The notes: generated from the letters alone by a model not told the origin. A stretch of DNA of 64,000 bases from Bacillus sp. sid0103 (GCF_019219025.1 NZ_JAHUWN010000002.1:359535-423534), one strand, 5' to 3'; positions 51,507-61,103 are shown, counted from the first letter of the stretch. Translations and numbers: made by a program.

Positions 51507-52769
51507 CTATAAGTTCGCAACTTTTGGTGATAATGGTAGATTCTTAACCTGTTTATCAGGTTTTGTAAAAATGCAGAAAGCAAGACTGGCAATTAATAAT
51601 AAAGTGGCAGACATGATGACAGAGTAATTAAATCCGATTCTAATGTTATCGCCTGCAGATTGAACAACAAAACCAATTACAGCTGGACCAATAATTCCTG
51701 ACAAGTTTGCAAGCCCTAGCAAAACACCTGACATTAATCCTCTTCGTTCAGGAAGTAAGTGATTCACAATCTGGGGTGCAAGTGGAAACATACCATTTAC
51801 AAACGCCATTCCCAAAAACAGGGCAATAATTGCTCCAAGTGCACTTTGGACAAATGTTGTAGAATAAAAACTTAGAGCTGCTAATATTAAAGATGTTCCT
51901 GCAACAAGCACACGGGATGTTCGAATATTTTTTGTTTTTTTAAGTAACCGATCTGAGATAAATGAGATAAGTACACCACCAAGAGCAGAACCTAGGCCTA
52001 TGAACATAACTGCATAGCCCATCTGTGTTTGTGTTAAATGTACAATTTTAACAAGATAGGTCGGCATCCATACAAACGACCAGGTAAGAATCCAGTAAGA
52101 CATGAATAGAGCAAGACAAGTAAAGATAAAAGTAGAAGATAGAAAATGTGGATAGATCTCTGACCATTTCACTTTCTCGGGAACAAAGGTAGATTCAGCC
52201 TTCACTATATTTCTCCCTTTTTCCCCTTTAAAAGTAAATAGCCATAATACTGCCCAAACCAGACTTAATACTCCTAAAAAAACTAAAACCATTCGCCAAC
52301 CATAAATTCCAATCATGTAAATGAGAAGAGGAACCATTAATTTAGCGACCATGCTACCTGTATTCATAATGGAAATCGCAAGGCCTCGCTGTTCAGTAAC
52401 GAAATGTTTGCTTATATGGCTAATAGCAGTTGCATGAAATGGTCCTTCAATAGCACCTAGAAGGACACGACACAAAATTAGCATTGGCAATCCGTAAATT
52501 GCTAATGTTCCAAACTGTACTATTGTCAAACCAATCGCCATGAAAGCGAGCATTCTGCCTGTTCCAATTCGATCTGACAATGCAGCTCCAACTATCCCCA
52601 TAATTGAAAACAACCAAAAGAAGCTGCTTCCAACGATACCCCATTGACTATAGTTAAGATCCAAATCTTCCATAATAGGAATAGCTGCGTACCCTAAAAT
52701 CGCCTTATCGGTAAAGTTAATCAAGTAAAGAACGGACAAAAAAGCTATAACAACCCATTTTAATTTCAT
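51507..52769 (-). CDS. MFS carrier, anion:cation symporter type
   Basis: A 420-residue, 12-helix protein. The start FLSVLYLINFTDKAILGYAAIPIM and the loops GAALSDRIGTGRM and ISDRLLKKTKNIR fit the ACS/ACS-like branch that imports organic anions (hexuronates, tartrate, phthalate and similar). It converges on the aminotransferase operon and so may supply or export a compound of that pathway, but it has no sigma-54 promoter of its own. A cre-like AGAAAGCGCTTTAA is upstream (52900-52913). Confidence 0.85.
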   Translation of the reverse strand: MKLKWVVIAFLSVLYLINFTDKAILGYAAIPIMEDLDLNYSQWGIVGSSFFWLFSIMGIVGAALSDRIGTGRMLAFMAIGLTIVQFGTLAIYGLPMLILCRVLLGAIEGPFHATAISHISKHFVTEQRGLAISIMNTGSMVAKLMVPLLIYMIGIYGWRMVLVFLGVLSLVWAVLWLFTFKGEKGRNIVKAESTFVPEKVKWSEIYPHFLSSTFIFTCLALFMSYWILTWSFVWMPTYLVKIVHLTQTQMGYAVMFIGLGSALGGVLISFISDRLLKKTKNIRTSRVLVAGTSLILAALSFYSTTFVQSALGAIIALFLGMAFVNGMFPLAPQIVNHLLPERRGLMSGVLLGLANLSGIIGPAVIGFVVQSAGDNIRIGFNYSVIMSATLLLIASLAFCIFTKPDKQVKNLPLSPKVANL

Positions 52770-52899
52770 ACAGAAAACACATCCTTTTTTGATAATAAAA
52801 TGATATAGGTACTCTCCATTAATCTACTTAGAAAAGGAAGCACAAATAGACATTATAATTAAATCAATATGGCTGAAATTTTGATCTTAAACCCATTAA

Positions 52900-52913
52900 A
52901 GAAAGCGCTTTAA
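52900..52913 (-). promoter_or_regulatory. cre-like site upstream of the MFS gene
   Basis: AGAAAGCGCTTTAA, a palindromic core AAAGCGCTTT, ~130 bp upstream of the start. Matches the CcpA consensus except the outer bases. Confidence 0.4.
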
Positions 52914-53325
52914 ATTTTGAAAATTTAAAAAATAAACAGCGTAATACTCCTATATGAATTAAAGAATAATAAAACGCAATTGTCCACAACTATAAATCAT
53001 AAATTTTCTTTAATACCCGAGAGCAAACCGATCTTTTCTTGGATTCGAGCCACAATGATGATAAGATGGGGGTTTCCAGAGTTCGAGGCAATTTAGGTTG
53101 CTTGTCCAAAGTTAATCCTGGTCCTACTATGGATAACTTGAATCGTAATATGGAGGAAGTAACTGTTTCCATCTCCATTTGTAATTCTGTCTCAAGAATT
53201 CTCCCTCCTTTCATTCCGGCAAAAGTACCTCTAGTGATGGTATAAGTTACGGATATATAATTTTTTGAGCACCCTATTTTGTAATCTGTAGAGCCTCTAA
53301 ATAGAGACCCTACCTAGTGTTTACA
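52914..53325. other. Intergenic stretch with no convincing gene
   Basis: Opposing open frames at 52990-53214 (minus) and 53039-53245 (plus) lie over each other; neither shows a recognisable domain. A good AAGGAGG at ~53210 (minus strand) could serve the 74-residue minus frame or a ~22-residue TTG-started peptide. I do not claim a gene. Confidence 0.5.
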
Positions 53326-53856
53326 CTACAAATTGAATGCACCGTATAGAAGTGAAGCAAATACTACTAATCCAGGGTGTACTTTCATTTTTTGCATTAA
53401 TAAATAACTGCCTATTCCTAAAAATAGAATGTGTCCTATTCCTATTTGAAAGTAAGATTCATAGAATGATTGAAATGCCATCACTCCAAGAAGTACCGCA
53501 ATTGTCGGTTTGACGTATAGTGTCATGCGTTTAACTTGCGGAGACGTTCTAAATTTATACAGAATACCCATTAGAGTAAGCATGAGTATAAGAGACGGAG
53601 TAACGGTTGCAATTACTGCCAGGAATGAGCCAAGGAATCCTCCCTCTTGAAATCCGATGTAGCCTGCCATCTTTGTTGCAATCGGACCGGGCAGAGCGTT
53701 CCCCATAGCTAAAGCTTCATTAAATTCTTGCGTTGTCATCCATTTATAGTGCTCTACTACTTCTTTTTGAATGAGAGGGATGGTTGCTGGTCCTCCGCCA
53801 TATCCTAAAATATTAGTGATGAAAAAGACCCAAAAGATATGCAAATAAATGATCAT
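53326..53856 (-). CDS. ywrA: Short chromate transporter subunit ChrA-type, YwrA-like
   Basis: A 176-residue membrane protein with ~5 helices. It carries GYGGGPATIPLIQKEVVEHYKW near the N terminus and NALPGPIATKMAGYIGFQEGG, the conserved CHR motifs. Short ChrA proteins act as pairs, one N-type and one C-type half. The partner gene upstream overlaps it by four bases. Chromate efflux is the family's known activity; other anions are possible. It is the third gene of the ywrD-ywrB-ywrA cluster. Confidence 0.88.
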   Translation of the reverse strand: MIIYLHIFWVFFITNILGYGGGPATIPLIQKEVVEHYKWMTTQEFNEALAMGNALPGPIATKMAGYIGFQEGGFLGSFLAVIATVTPSLILMLTLMGILYKFRTSPQVKRMTLYVKPTIAVLLGVMAFQSFYESYFQIGIGHILFLGIGSYLLMQKMKVHPGLVVFASLLYGAFNL

Positions 53857-54425
53857 GCTGACAGTCCCTTATGCTTTTTCTTTTTCTCAGACGTATTGGT
53901 AGGTTTCACTACAGCAATTACTAAAAGAGCTCCTATTAAAAATCCAGGATGAATACCGAAGTATTCGATCAGTACTAGTGCGACAATGATGTGCAATGTG
54001 GTAAAAAACCACTTGAGTCCTTTAATTGAACTCTGTACGAATTCCCAAGTTAAGACTCCAAGCATCACTGCTACTACTGGTACAACTGCCTTTGTCATGC
54101 CTTGAACCCATTTCAAATCTTTGAACACAATTAATGTACTGAGCATAATAATCATTAAAATGATAGTAGGTAAAATGGTAGCAAAGATGGCATTTATCAT
54201 TCCTAGTACGCCACCAATGCGAAATCCGATATATCCCGCCATCTTTGTTGCAATAGGACCGGGCAACGTATTGCCAATCGCTAACACATCACCAAATTCC
54301 TCATTGTTCATCCAATTAAACCGTTCTACTACCTCTTTTTGAACGAGTGGAATCGTTGTTGGTCCCCCGCCATATCCAAGCATGCTGCTGCGAAAAAATG
54401 CGATAAAAATGTCTAGTTGTTTCAT
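53853..54425 (-). CDS. ywrB: Short chromate transporter subunit ChrA-type, YwrB-like
   Basis: A 190-residue membrane protein homologous to its downstream partner: GYGGGPTTIPLVQKEVVERFNW and NTLPGPIATKMAGYIGFRIGG. It has ~5-6 helices and a basic C-terminal tail (KKKKHK). It forms the other half of the presumed heterodimer. It starts 22 bp after the gamma-glutamyltransferase-like gene. Confidence 0.88.
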   Translation of the reverse strand: MKQLDIFIAFFRSSMLGYGGGPTTIPLVQKEVVERFNWMNNEEFGDVLAIGNTLPGPIATKMAGYIGFRIGGVLGMINAIFATILPTIILMIIMLSTLIVFKDLKWVQGMTKAVVPVVAVMLGVLTWEFVQSSIKGLKWFFTTLHIIVALVLIEYFGIHPGFLIGALLVIAVVKPTNTSEKKKKHKGLSA

Positions 54426-54447
54426 AGAATCAATCCTTTATTTTGGA

Positions 54448-56064
54448 TTACCAACTGGCAATGGCCCCATCTGTCCTTGATTCTGTGCCACCCATCAGTA
54501 CACCCGTTTCAGGGTTTCGCCATATAATTTGACCGCGGCCAAACGAACCTGAGTCTACCATAACTTTAATGTCATGTCCTTTTCGTACTAATTCTTCTGC
54601 AATGTGGGATGGAAATGTTTTTTCTACTTCTACTGTCTTTTCGTTCTTCCACTGCCATCTTGGTGCATCTAATGCTGCTTGAGGATGTAAGTGAAAATCG
54701 ATTGTATTCATAATGACTTGAACATGCCCTTGCGGCTGCATATATCCTCCCATTACACCGAATGGTCCAACAGGTTGATTATCCTTCGTTAAAAATCCCG
54801 GAATAATCGTATGGTACGTCTTCTTACCGCCCTTAAGGCAGTTATAATGAGTAGGGTCAAGACTGAAATCATGACTTCGATTTTGTAAGGCAATTCCTGT
54901 TCCTGGTACTACAATCCCAGAACCAAAGCCCATGTAATTACTTTGGATAAACGATACCATGTTACCCTCTCCGTCTGCTGTTGCAAGGTACACGGTGCCT
55001 CCGCGTGGCGGTACACCTGGAGCTGGGGTGCATGCATCACTTCCAATCAGTGCTTTACGCTGCTGGCCATACGATTGACTTAATAGCTCTTCTGTAGTTA
55101 CAGCCATATGCTTAGGGTCTGTAATGTATTGCTTGCCGCAAGTATAAGCAAGCTTCATTGCTTCGATTTGTTTGTGGTATGTGTCTGTTGCTTCTTTTGC
55201 TGTGAAATCAAATCCTTTTAGTATGTTTAAAGCCATAAGAGCAACGATACCTTGCCCGTTTGGCGGGATTTCCCAAACATCATAGCCGCGATAGTTTACC
55301 TTAATAGGATCAACCCACTCTGGTTTAAAGGTTGCTAAATCATCTTTAGTTAAATAGCCTCCAAAATCCTGAGAAGCTGCTGCAATTTTTTCAGCAAGTG
55401 CACCTTGGTAAAAGCTTTCCCCGTTTGTTCTTGCGATTTCTTCTAGTGTTTCAGCGTGGTCAAGAGACGACCATATTTCTCCGACTTCAGGTGCTCGTTC
55501 CTTAGGTGCAAAGGTCTCAAACCAAGCTTCGAATTCTGCTCCTGTACATTCCTGTTTGTATTGTTCAAATGCTTTTTTCCAAAAGCGTCCTAGCGTTGGT
55601 GAAATAGGAAAGCCGTTTGTTGCATATTCAATTGCTGGCTTCATAACTTCTAGAAGCGGGAGCCGGCCAAAACGTTTTGATAATTCTACCCAAGCTGCAG
55701 GAGCACCTGGTACAGTTACCGGCAGCCAGCCGTGCTTTGGCATTTTTTCGTGTCCATCTTCTTTTACCTTCTCGATGGAGATATTCATAGGTGCTGGACC
55801 GCTTGCATTTAGTCCGTGTAATTGTCCTTTTGTCCATACAAGCGCAAAGGCGTCCCCACCAATTCCGTTTGAGGTAGGCTCTACTACTGTCAAACAAGCA
55901 GCTGTTGCAATGGCTGCATCAATCGCATTTCCGCCTTTTTTCAAAATATCCAACCCTGCTTGTGCAGCTAAAGGCTGAGACGTAGCGACCATTCCATTCT
56001 TGGCAAATACTACATTTCGTTGTGATGTATAAGGTGAATAGTGTGGATCTAACTGTAAAGCCAT
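54448..56064 (-). CDS. ywrD: Gamma-glutamyltransferase-like Ntn hydrolase, YwrD type
   Basis: About 538 residues from ATG 56064 (GAGGGAGAGG upstream; an in-frame extension to 56115 lacks a site). Family marks: KKGGNAIDAAIATAACLTVVEP, PNGQGIVALMALNIL, and PPRGGTVYLATADGEGNMVSF, where the Thr after GG is the self-processing nucleophile, and PGFL...GPFGVMGGYMQPQGH. There is no signal peptide, so it is cytoplasmic, like B. subtilis YwrD and unlike secreted Ggt. Clustering with the chromate-transporter pair is conserved in B. subtilis. Substrate unknown (gamma-glutamyl compounds or a cephalosporin-like amide). Confidence 0.9.
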   Translation of the reverse strand: MALQLDPHYSPYTSQRNVVFAKNGMVATSQPLAAQAGLDILKKGGNAIDAAIATAACLTVVEPTSNGIGGDAFALVWTKGQLHGLNASGPAPMNISIEKVKEDGHEKMPKHGWLPVTVPGAPAAWVELSKRFGRLPLLEVMKPAIEYATNGFPISPTLGRFWKKAFEQYKQECTGAEFEAWFETFAPKERAPEVGEIWSSLDHAETLEEIARTNGESFYQGALAEKIAAASQDFGGYLTKDDLATFKPEWVDPIKVNYRGYDVWEIPPNGQGIVALMALNILKGFDFTAKEATDTYHKQIEAMKLAYTCGKQYITDPKHMAVTTEELLSQSYGQQRKALIGSDACTPAPGVPPRGGTVYLATADGEGNMVSFIQSNYMGFGSGIVVPGTGIALQNRSHDFSLDPTHYNCLKGGKKTYHTIIPGFLTKDNQPVGPFGVMGGYMQPQGHVQVIMNTIDFHLHPQAALDAPRWQWKNEKTVEVEKTFPSHIAEELVRKGHDIKVMVDSGSFGRGQIIWRNPETGVLMGGTESRTDGAIASW

Positions 56065-56370
56065 AATAATACCTCTCCCTCTAAATGTAATATGCACTCT
56101 TTTCCCTTGATTCAATTAAGTGTTCAACCCGTGCTAAACGAAGTGATTGGCTTAATACAATTACAAAAACTGGTGGAGATTAATAGCCCGCAACTCATAA
56201 AAATAACTTCACTCCATCCAAAATGGCTTAAAAATATCCTACCAGACCAGCCTATCCTCTTTTTTTTCCTATTTTTAGTGTACCCCTTGAAAAAGGTTAA
56301 CGTCTATTGCATTATAATTATAAAAACGATACCTTTTTGTTATCAATAAGATAGAAAGGGGTTATATGAA

Positions 56371-57243
56371 ATGGAATGGCAGCAACTTGAATATTTTCGT
56401 GTAGTTGCAAAAACAGAACACTTTAGAAAATCCGCGGAGCAGTTGGCAATTTCTCAGCCTGCCCTCAGTCGTTCTATCAATAAACTAGAAGAGGAACTTG
56501 GCGTCACACTTTTTGATAGGACTGGACGTTCCGTTCATCTAAATAAGTTTGGACGACTTTTCTTGAAACGAGTTGAAAATGGATTAAATGAGATTTCGTT
56601 TGGCATCCAGGAAATTAATCAGTTAAAAAATCCATACACAGGGACTGTTTCCCTTGCATTTCTACAAACATTGGGCATAACCATTTTGCCTAAAATAATC
56701 AGCAATTTTAATAAACAATATCCCCATGTGGAGATCCAAATCTATCAGAACAAAATAGTAACTAGCATTCAGCAGCTTCTCACCAGGGAAGTTGATTTAT
56801 GCCTGATTGGTTCATTTGAGCATAATCCGAATATTACATGGCATCCATTAATGAATGAGGAGCTGTTCTTATATGTACCTGCCAATCATCGTTTCGCATC
56901 AAGATCCTCAATAGCTCTTAGCGAGTTATCCAATGACAATTTTATAAGCTTTAAGGAAGGATTAGGGATGAGAGAGTTAATTAATAAATTTTGTAAAAAT
57001 TCAGGATTCACACCAGTAATAAAATTTGAAGGAGAAGACGTACCCACTATAGCAGGTCTTGTTTCAGCCGGGCTTGGAGTTACCATTATTCCAGCATTTC
57101 ATGGAATCAACCCGGAAAAAATCAAACAAATTCCAATTTCCAAACCATATTGCCACCGAGAAATAGGAATCGCCTGGTTAAATGGGATTACTTTATCACC
57201 GTCAGCGGAGTTATTTCGAACCTATGTAACAGAAATGTTTTAG
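56371..57243 (+). CDS. LysR-family transcriptional regulator
   Basis: A 290-residue regulator; AAAGGGG before the ATG at 56371. Winged HTH ~1-60 (MEWQQLEYFRVVAKTEHFRKSAEQLAISQPALSRSINKLEE), then a LysR substrate-binding domain ~88-290 (GTVSLAFLQTLGITILPKII). It is divergent from the ywrD-ywrB-ywrA cluster and likely controls it; in B. subtilis an Lrp-type regulator (YwrC) holds that place. The divergent region (56065-56370) is AT-rich with several ATTATAAT-like stretches but no clear T-N11-A box that I can assign. Confidence 0.9.
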   Translation: MEWQQLEYFRVVAKTEHFRKSAEQLAISQPALSRSINKLEEELGVTLFDRTGRSVHLNKFGRLFLKRVENGLNEISFGIQEINQLKNPYTGTVSLAFLQTLGITILPKIISNFNKQYPHVEIQIYQNKIVTSIQQLLTREVDLCLIGSFEHNPNITWHPLMNEELFLYVPANHRFASRSSIALSELSNDNFISFKEGLGMRELINKFCKNSGFTPVIKFEGEDVPTIAGLVSAGLGVTIIPAFHGINPEKIKQIPISKPYCHREIGIAWLNGITLSPSAELFRTYVTEMF

Positions 57244-57342
57244 TTAATCAGTTTATTCTAATGGAGATTACGACCTGCTGTACGTTATAGAGAAAAGTAT
57301 TTTAGAATTATAATTTAGTACATAAAAAAGCTGATTTCTTAA

Positions 57343-57528
57343 CGTATTAGAAATTATTTTTACCATTTATGCATTTGGTTAGAAGAGTTTGATTATGATT
57401 TTCCGGAAGAAGAATTTATGGACATAAATACTTGGAACGATTATAACAAGAAGGCCTGTGTGCATGTAAAGGAGAGATTTGAGCTGTATAGGAGAGAATA
57501 CAAAGAGCTGGTGGGGTTTTTACAATAG
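57343..57528 (+). pseudogene. Remnant of an unidentified gene
   Basis: An open frame of 61 codons ending at TAG 57526-57528 with no usable start; it opens just after a stop. The predicted residues (FYHLCIWLEEFDYDFPEEEFMD...VKERFELYRREYKELVGFLQ) look protein-like, acidic then helical. Not recognised. Confidence 0.4.
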
Positions 57529-57644
57529 TTGTTAGTCATCTGCAGAAATTTACACAATATTTTTAAAATGAGAGGCTGGGTCCATAACCCGCAACGGATG
57601 TTTCAGTATATATAGAGAGTAAGAGGAGAATAGCTCAATAGAAT

Positions 57645-57681
57645 AAAAACTCATTTGCAATTCAATATTGCAAATGAGTTT
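57645..57681 (-). terminator. Terminator of the ispA-endonuclease operon
   Basis: Perfect 14-bp arms AAACTCATTTGCAA / TTGCAAATGAGTTT, 7-base loop, minus-strand T5. 20 bases past the stop. Confidence 0.88.
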
Positions 57682-57700
57682 CCAATCAATCACTTCATTT

Positions 57701-58510
57701 TTATATGGTTACAATACTCTCTGCCATCTCTGGAAAATCAATAAATGGGTTCCGATTGCCTTGAAGTTCATGGATCGCTAGGTTGCGATGCTTTTCATAG
57801 ATGGAGACCGGAAAGGTTTGATGCCATTCTAGCAATAAAGAGACATTCTCTAGTTCTTTTTTTATTGTGTTTGGATAGCGAACTAGGAAATAGAGTGTTG
57901 CTCTGGCAACGATTCCTTTGCCGTATTCTGGTTCAAATTTACTTTCTTCCGCCTTGCCGCAGCCATCTTTGATTCCTAGAAGCCATCCTTCAGGGACATA
58001 ATCGTGGAAATCATAGTAAGGATGGTTGCTGCGACTGCTATTGCAGGTGGGTTCGCAGGCAAATAGATGATGCAAGTCTCCTCTCATTGGTTCTTTTTTA
58101 TCGAACCATGATTGAGGAACTACATGTTCACAGTTTAATAGATCTTCCGAAAAGATGCCGATTAACCCTTTTGCTTGCATTTCATAGAGCCGAACGTCCT
58201 CCTCTATGACAGAAAGTGGATTCATCCCTTTTCCAGAATAAAGGCTTTTTAATGAACCGTTTTCCTGCAAATCAACCCAAGGGTACACATAACGGTACGG
58301 GCTGTAGTTTAACTGATCTGTATGTGTTTTTTCAAGCAATGCATGAAGGCTTTCTGACAGATTAGCATCCGTGAATGAAATGCTCTGATAGTATTGATTC
58401 CTAACTTCCTTATCTTTCTTTTCATCATAATAGGGTCGATTTTCTTTATAATTTAAAAAGTCTGACATGGCTGTTTCCCATTCACTGTAAAGCAAATCTA
58501 GCTTTTCCAT
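57701..58510 (-). CDS. Endonuclease I family nuclease without signal peptide
   Basis: A 269-residue protein. The catalytic core is NCEHVVPQSWFDKKEPMRGDLHHLFACEPTCNSSR (beta-beta-alpha metal motif; His-Val-Val-Pro-Gln-Ser as in EndA/NucM/Vvn enzymes), followed by NHPYYDF and the YGKGIVARATLYFLVRYP helix. These enzymes cut DNA and RNA without sequence specificity and are usually exported. This one has no signal peptide, so it appears cytoplasmic or exported by another route. Its ATG overlaps the stop of the ispA-like protease gene (TAATG), giving tight translational coupling. Confidence 0.88.
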   Translation of the reverse strand: MEKLDLLYSEWETAMSDFLNYKENRPYYDEKKDKEVRNQYYQSISFTDANLSESLHALLEKTHTDQLNYSPYRYVYPWVDLQENGSLKSLYSGKGMNPLSVIEEDVRLYEMQAKGLIGIFSEDLLNCEHVVPQSWFDKKEPMRGDLHHLFACEPTCNSSRSNHPYYDFHDYVPEGWLLGIKDGCGKAEESKFEPEYGKGIVARATLYFLVRYPNTIKKELENVSLLLEWHQTFPVSIYEKHRNLAIHELQGNRNPFIDFPEMAESIVTI

Positions 58511-59472
58511 TATATTTTCAACGCTTGAGCAGATAATTTTTGGTTGAACACATCCGATAGGTAGTCCTCCGCTGTTAAGTACAGCAATCCGTTGCCTTCG
58601 AGTTTTGGAGAGTTTCCTAGAGGAACCGTTCTCTTGATTAATTGGGCATACAGCTCAGACTCGGTCAGATTTCGCTCAAAGTGTTTGTTGGCAATATCTT
58701 TTATGAGCGCAAGTGCACCGGATATATGCGGTGTTGCCATCGAAGTTCCGCTCAAGATTGCATAAGTTCCTTTTATATACGTGGAAAGGATTTCTTCACC
58801 AGGACCTACTAAGTCGACTTCATTATTCGAATTTGAAAATTCAGAAGAACGGCGTTGCAGATTAATGGCTCCGACGCTGATAACTTCATTGTAGCTGCCA
58901 GGATAGGCGAATTCATCTGAAGATTCCTGTCCATCTCCCTCATTTCCAGCAGCACAAACGACTAGAATTTGCTTAGCGATTGCGTTTTGAATCGCTTGAT
59001 GCAACTCAGGTACATCCTCAGAACCGCCGAGGCTCATGGAGATGATATCCGCCTTTTGTTCAACGGCATAGTTAATTCCATTTATGATCCAGTCATATTG
59101 CCCTGATCCATTTTTATCAAGCACCTTTAAAATCATTAAACTTGCTTCAGGTGCAACACCAATGACTCCTGTACCGTTTTGGACGGCAGCAATGGTGCCA
59201 GCTACATGGGTTCCATGGCCATTATAGTCAGTGTATACATCAGGATTTCCATTATCATCATCCGTGAAATTCCGTCCACCCATAATCCGCTCACTTAAAT
59301 CGGGATGAGTGACATCGCAGCCTGTGTCCAAGATCGCAACCGTGATTCCCTTACCTTTCGATTTCTCCCAGATTTTTGGAGCCGCAATAAGTTCAATCCC
59401 TTTTGGCACCTCAGACACCACTTCGACCTTTTCATTCACTTGATACGGAATTAATTGTAATTTTCTCTCCAT
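58510..59472 (-). CDS. ispA: Intracellular subtilisin-type serine protease, IspA-like
   Basis: A 320-residue S8 protease starting at ATG 59472 (AGGAGG eight bases upstream). Catalytic triad in VAILDTGCDVTHPDL (Asp), NGHGTHVAGTIAA (His) and SGTSMATPHISGALAL (Ser). Length and N terminus (short propeptide ending before the LIPYQ region, no signal peptide) match B. subtilis IspA (~319 residues), the major intracellular protease of stationary phase. Fused stop-start with a nuclease gene, it suggests a coordinated intracellular breakdown pair. The upstream region holds no clear sigma factor box that I can assign. Confidence 0.93.
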   Translation of the reverse strand: MERKLQLIPYQVNEKVEVVSEVPKGIELIAAPKIWEKSKGKGITVAILDTGCDVTHPDLSERIMGGRNFTDDDNGNPDVYTDYNGHGTHVAGTIAAVQNGTGVIGVAPEASLMILKVLDKNGSGQYDWIINGINYAVEQKADIISMSLGGSEDVPELHQAIQNAIAKQILVVCAAGNEGDGQESSDEFAYPGSYNEVISVGAINLQRRSSEFSNSNNEVDLVGPGEEILSTYIKGTYAILSGTSMATPHISGALALIKDIANKHFERNLTESELYAQLIKRTVPLGNSPKLEGNGLLYLTAEDYLSDVFNQKLSAQALKI

Positions 59473-60262
59473 TCGTATCCCTCCTGACAGAATTATTTTC
59501 TGTATATTCTTGGGAGTTACCAATAGTTTAACAATTCAGAATCTATTAAAACAGTTACTTTAGTTGCATTTTTTCGAACTAATGTTCCTGTCCGCTCTCT
59601 CTTAAAGCACAGTTAGCTGTAATGTAACAAACTTTGACAAATGTTCTCCCTAATCAATCGTTTGATTAAATGTGGGACGAACCCTTTTGAAAAACGAAAT
59701 TTGATCCGTAAATAAGAAAATTTTTTGTCGAATACTAAGATTCCATTTTCGCTACCAATCTTCCAAACTTGATAAAAAAAGTATCCTTTTACAAACTTTG
59801 ACGGGTTTCTACCGAAAAGATTGTTAACTAAACGATTGATTAGATATACGACTAGCCTTTTGTAATGAAGGGATTCCGCTTCCAAAACAGGAAGAACAAT
59901 GTCGATAATTATGGAACAAAATTAGAACAACCGCGCCAGACACTGTTTACTTATCCTTCAACAAATATTGTGGAGTGACAATATTTATTTATAGCAAAAA
60001 AAAAACGATTCTCTATTTTATCTTTGAGAGTCGTTTTTAAATAAACTTACCATATATTCTAGTTCGTTTTTACTGCATGGTTTTAAAGCGAATGCTTCTA
60101 AAGCCAAGTAGTTTCTGTATCCATAAAGTTTTCAATTGTGTAGTGTGTCTTGCAATTTCTGAACTGTGACCCATAAAGTGGACAGTTTAATAAAGACCTT
60201 TTATGCAGCTAGTAAATGACTTCAGTATCGGGCGGTGACAGGCACCGAATTTATTGAAGTCA
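59473..60262. other. Long intergenic region, no convincing gene
   Basis: A minus-strand open frame (59613-59885, TTG start, no ribosome binding site) reads protein-like but matches nothing I know. ACAAACTTTGAC occurs twice as a direct repeat (~59627 and ~59797), and CTAATCAATCG (59651) is matched in inverse near 59835-59845, suggesting a decayed mobile or duplicated piece. At ~60170 GACCCATAAAGTGGACA resembles an IS3-type terminal repeat; at ~60235 GGTGACAGGCACC recalls the hairpin at 18.9 kb. Confidence 0.5.
59996..60038 (-). terminator. Intrinsic terminator, probably of the lipoprotein gene
   Basis: AAAAACGATTCTC / GAGAGTCGTTTTT with one mismatch; flanking A and T runs. It is 225 bases past the lipoprotein stop, the first hairpin on that side. 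Confidence 0.6.
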
Positions 60263-61030
60263 TTAGATTTTAATGTCAACTTTAGCAGTTTTCTTAAGCT
60301 CTCCTACCAGTTTAGTGAGCTGTTCTTGTTGGTGTTGTTGTTCAAGTTGTTGCTTTATTTGCGGTTTTACTTCTTCAAGCTTTGGAAGTTTTTGACCACC
60401 GGCACTTGCTTGCTGGGCTGATTGATCATAATAGGCTTGAATTTCTTTATCCGTTACTTCTTCTACTGGTATTTCTTTCTCCATGTACTTCATGTATTGA
60501 ATATTCTCAGCAGTTTTGGCTTTTAGGGTCGTCATATCCAAACCAGCTAGTTTCATAGCATCTGCAAATTTGGTATCACCTTTATACGATTCTTTCATTT
60601 TGGCTAGTTGTTTTTCAACTTCGTCATCTGATGCTTCGTATCCTTTTTTATCTGCTTCTTGAAGAATCAACGTTTGTCCCACTAAGCTATCGATAGTTTG
60701 TTCTTTCACTTTTTTGGCTGCCTCTTCAGAAGTAGGATCTTGTCCCATTTGTTGCATTTGCATTTGTAGAGATGATAACACCATATTATAGTCACTACCT
60801 GAAACCTTTTCATCATTGATGATAGCAACGGTTTTCTTCTCGTCTATTTTTTGCTTATCTAGCTTCTTCTGCATTTCTTTCATCTGTTTCTCTTGATCTT
60901 GTTGCTCGGTTTGAGCAGTTTTAGTTTGCTCTTTACTATTATTGGATTGTGCACCTTTATCATTTGAACCACAAGCTGTTAAGGTAATAGCCATGATTCC
61001 TGCAATAAGAGGAAATATTATTTTCTTCAT
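60263..61030 (-). CDS. SurA-N/PrsA-like lipoprotein chaperone without PPIase domain
   Basis: About 255 residues from ATG 61030 (AAGGAG upstream). Lipobox at ITLTAC (Cys ~20), then a Gln/Lys-rich coiled segment and a SurA N-like helical chaperone region: VAIINDEKVSGSDYNMVL, TIDSLVGQTLILQEADKKGYEASDDEVEKQLAKMK. PrsA foldases have this region on both sides of a parvulin PPIase domain; here the PPIase domain is absent, so it is likely a holdase for exported proteins. It is 73 bp downstream of a YpuA-like gene on the same strand. A 3' remnant of a paralogue is at 46162-46257. Confidence 0.85.
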   Translation of the reverse strand: MKKIIFPLIAGIMAITLTACGSNDKGAQSNNSKEQTKTAQTEQQDQEKQMKEMQKKLDKQKIDEKKTVAIINDEKVSGSDYNMVLSSLQMQMQQMGQDPTSEEAAKKVKEQTIDSLVGQTLILQEADKKGYEASDDEVEKQLAKMKESYKGDTKFADAMKLAGLDMTTLKAKTAENIQYMKYMEKEIPVEEVTDKEIQAYYDQSAQQASAGGQKLPKLEEVKPQIKQQLEQQHQQEQLTKLVGELKKTAKVDIKI

Positions 61031-61103
61031 GATCCTTCTCCTTTCGTTTTTCCTAAAATCAAAAAGTTTTATTTTGATAGTTTGCAATATCAACCTTTTT
61101 TCA

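Noticed and set aside
52990..53245. Two opposed small genes
   Set aside because: They overlap each other nearly fully and neither has a recognisable product, though the minus one has a fair AAGGAGG; left as unresolved.
55556..55978. 140-residue plus-strand frame
   Set aside because: Antisense shadow of the gamma-glutamyltransferase-like gene.
59613..59885. 90-residue minus-strand protein
   Set aside because: TTG start without ribosome binding site, no family recognised, and overlapping repeat-like sequence; could be a relic but not supported as a gene.
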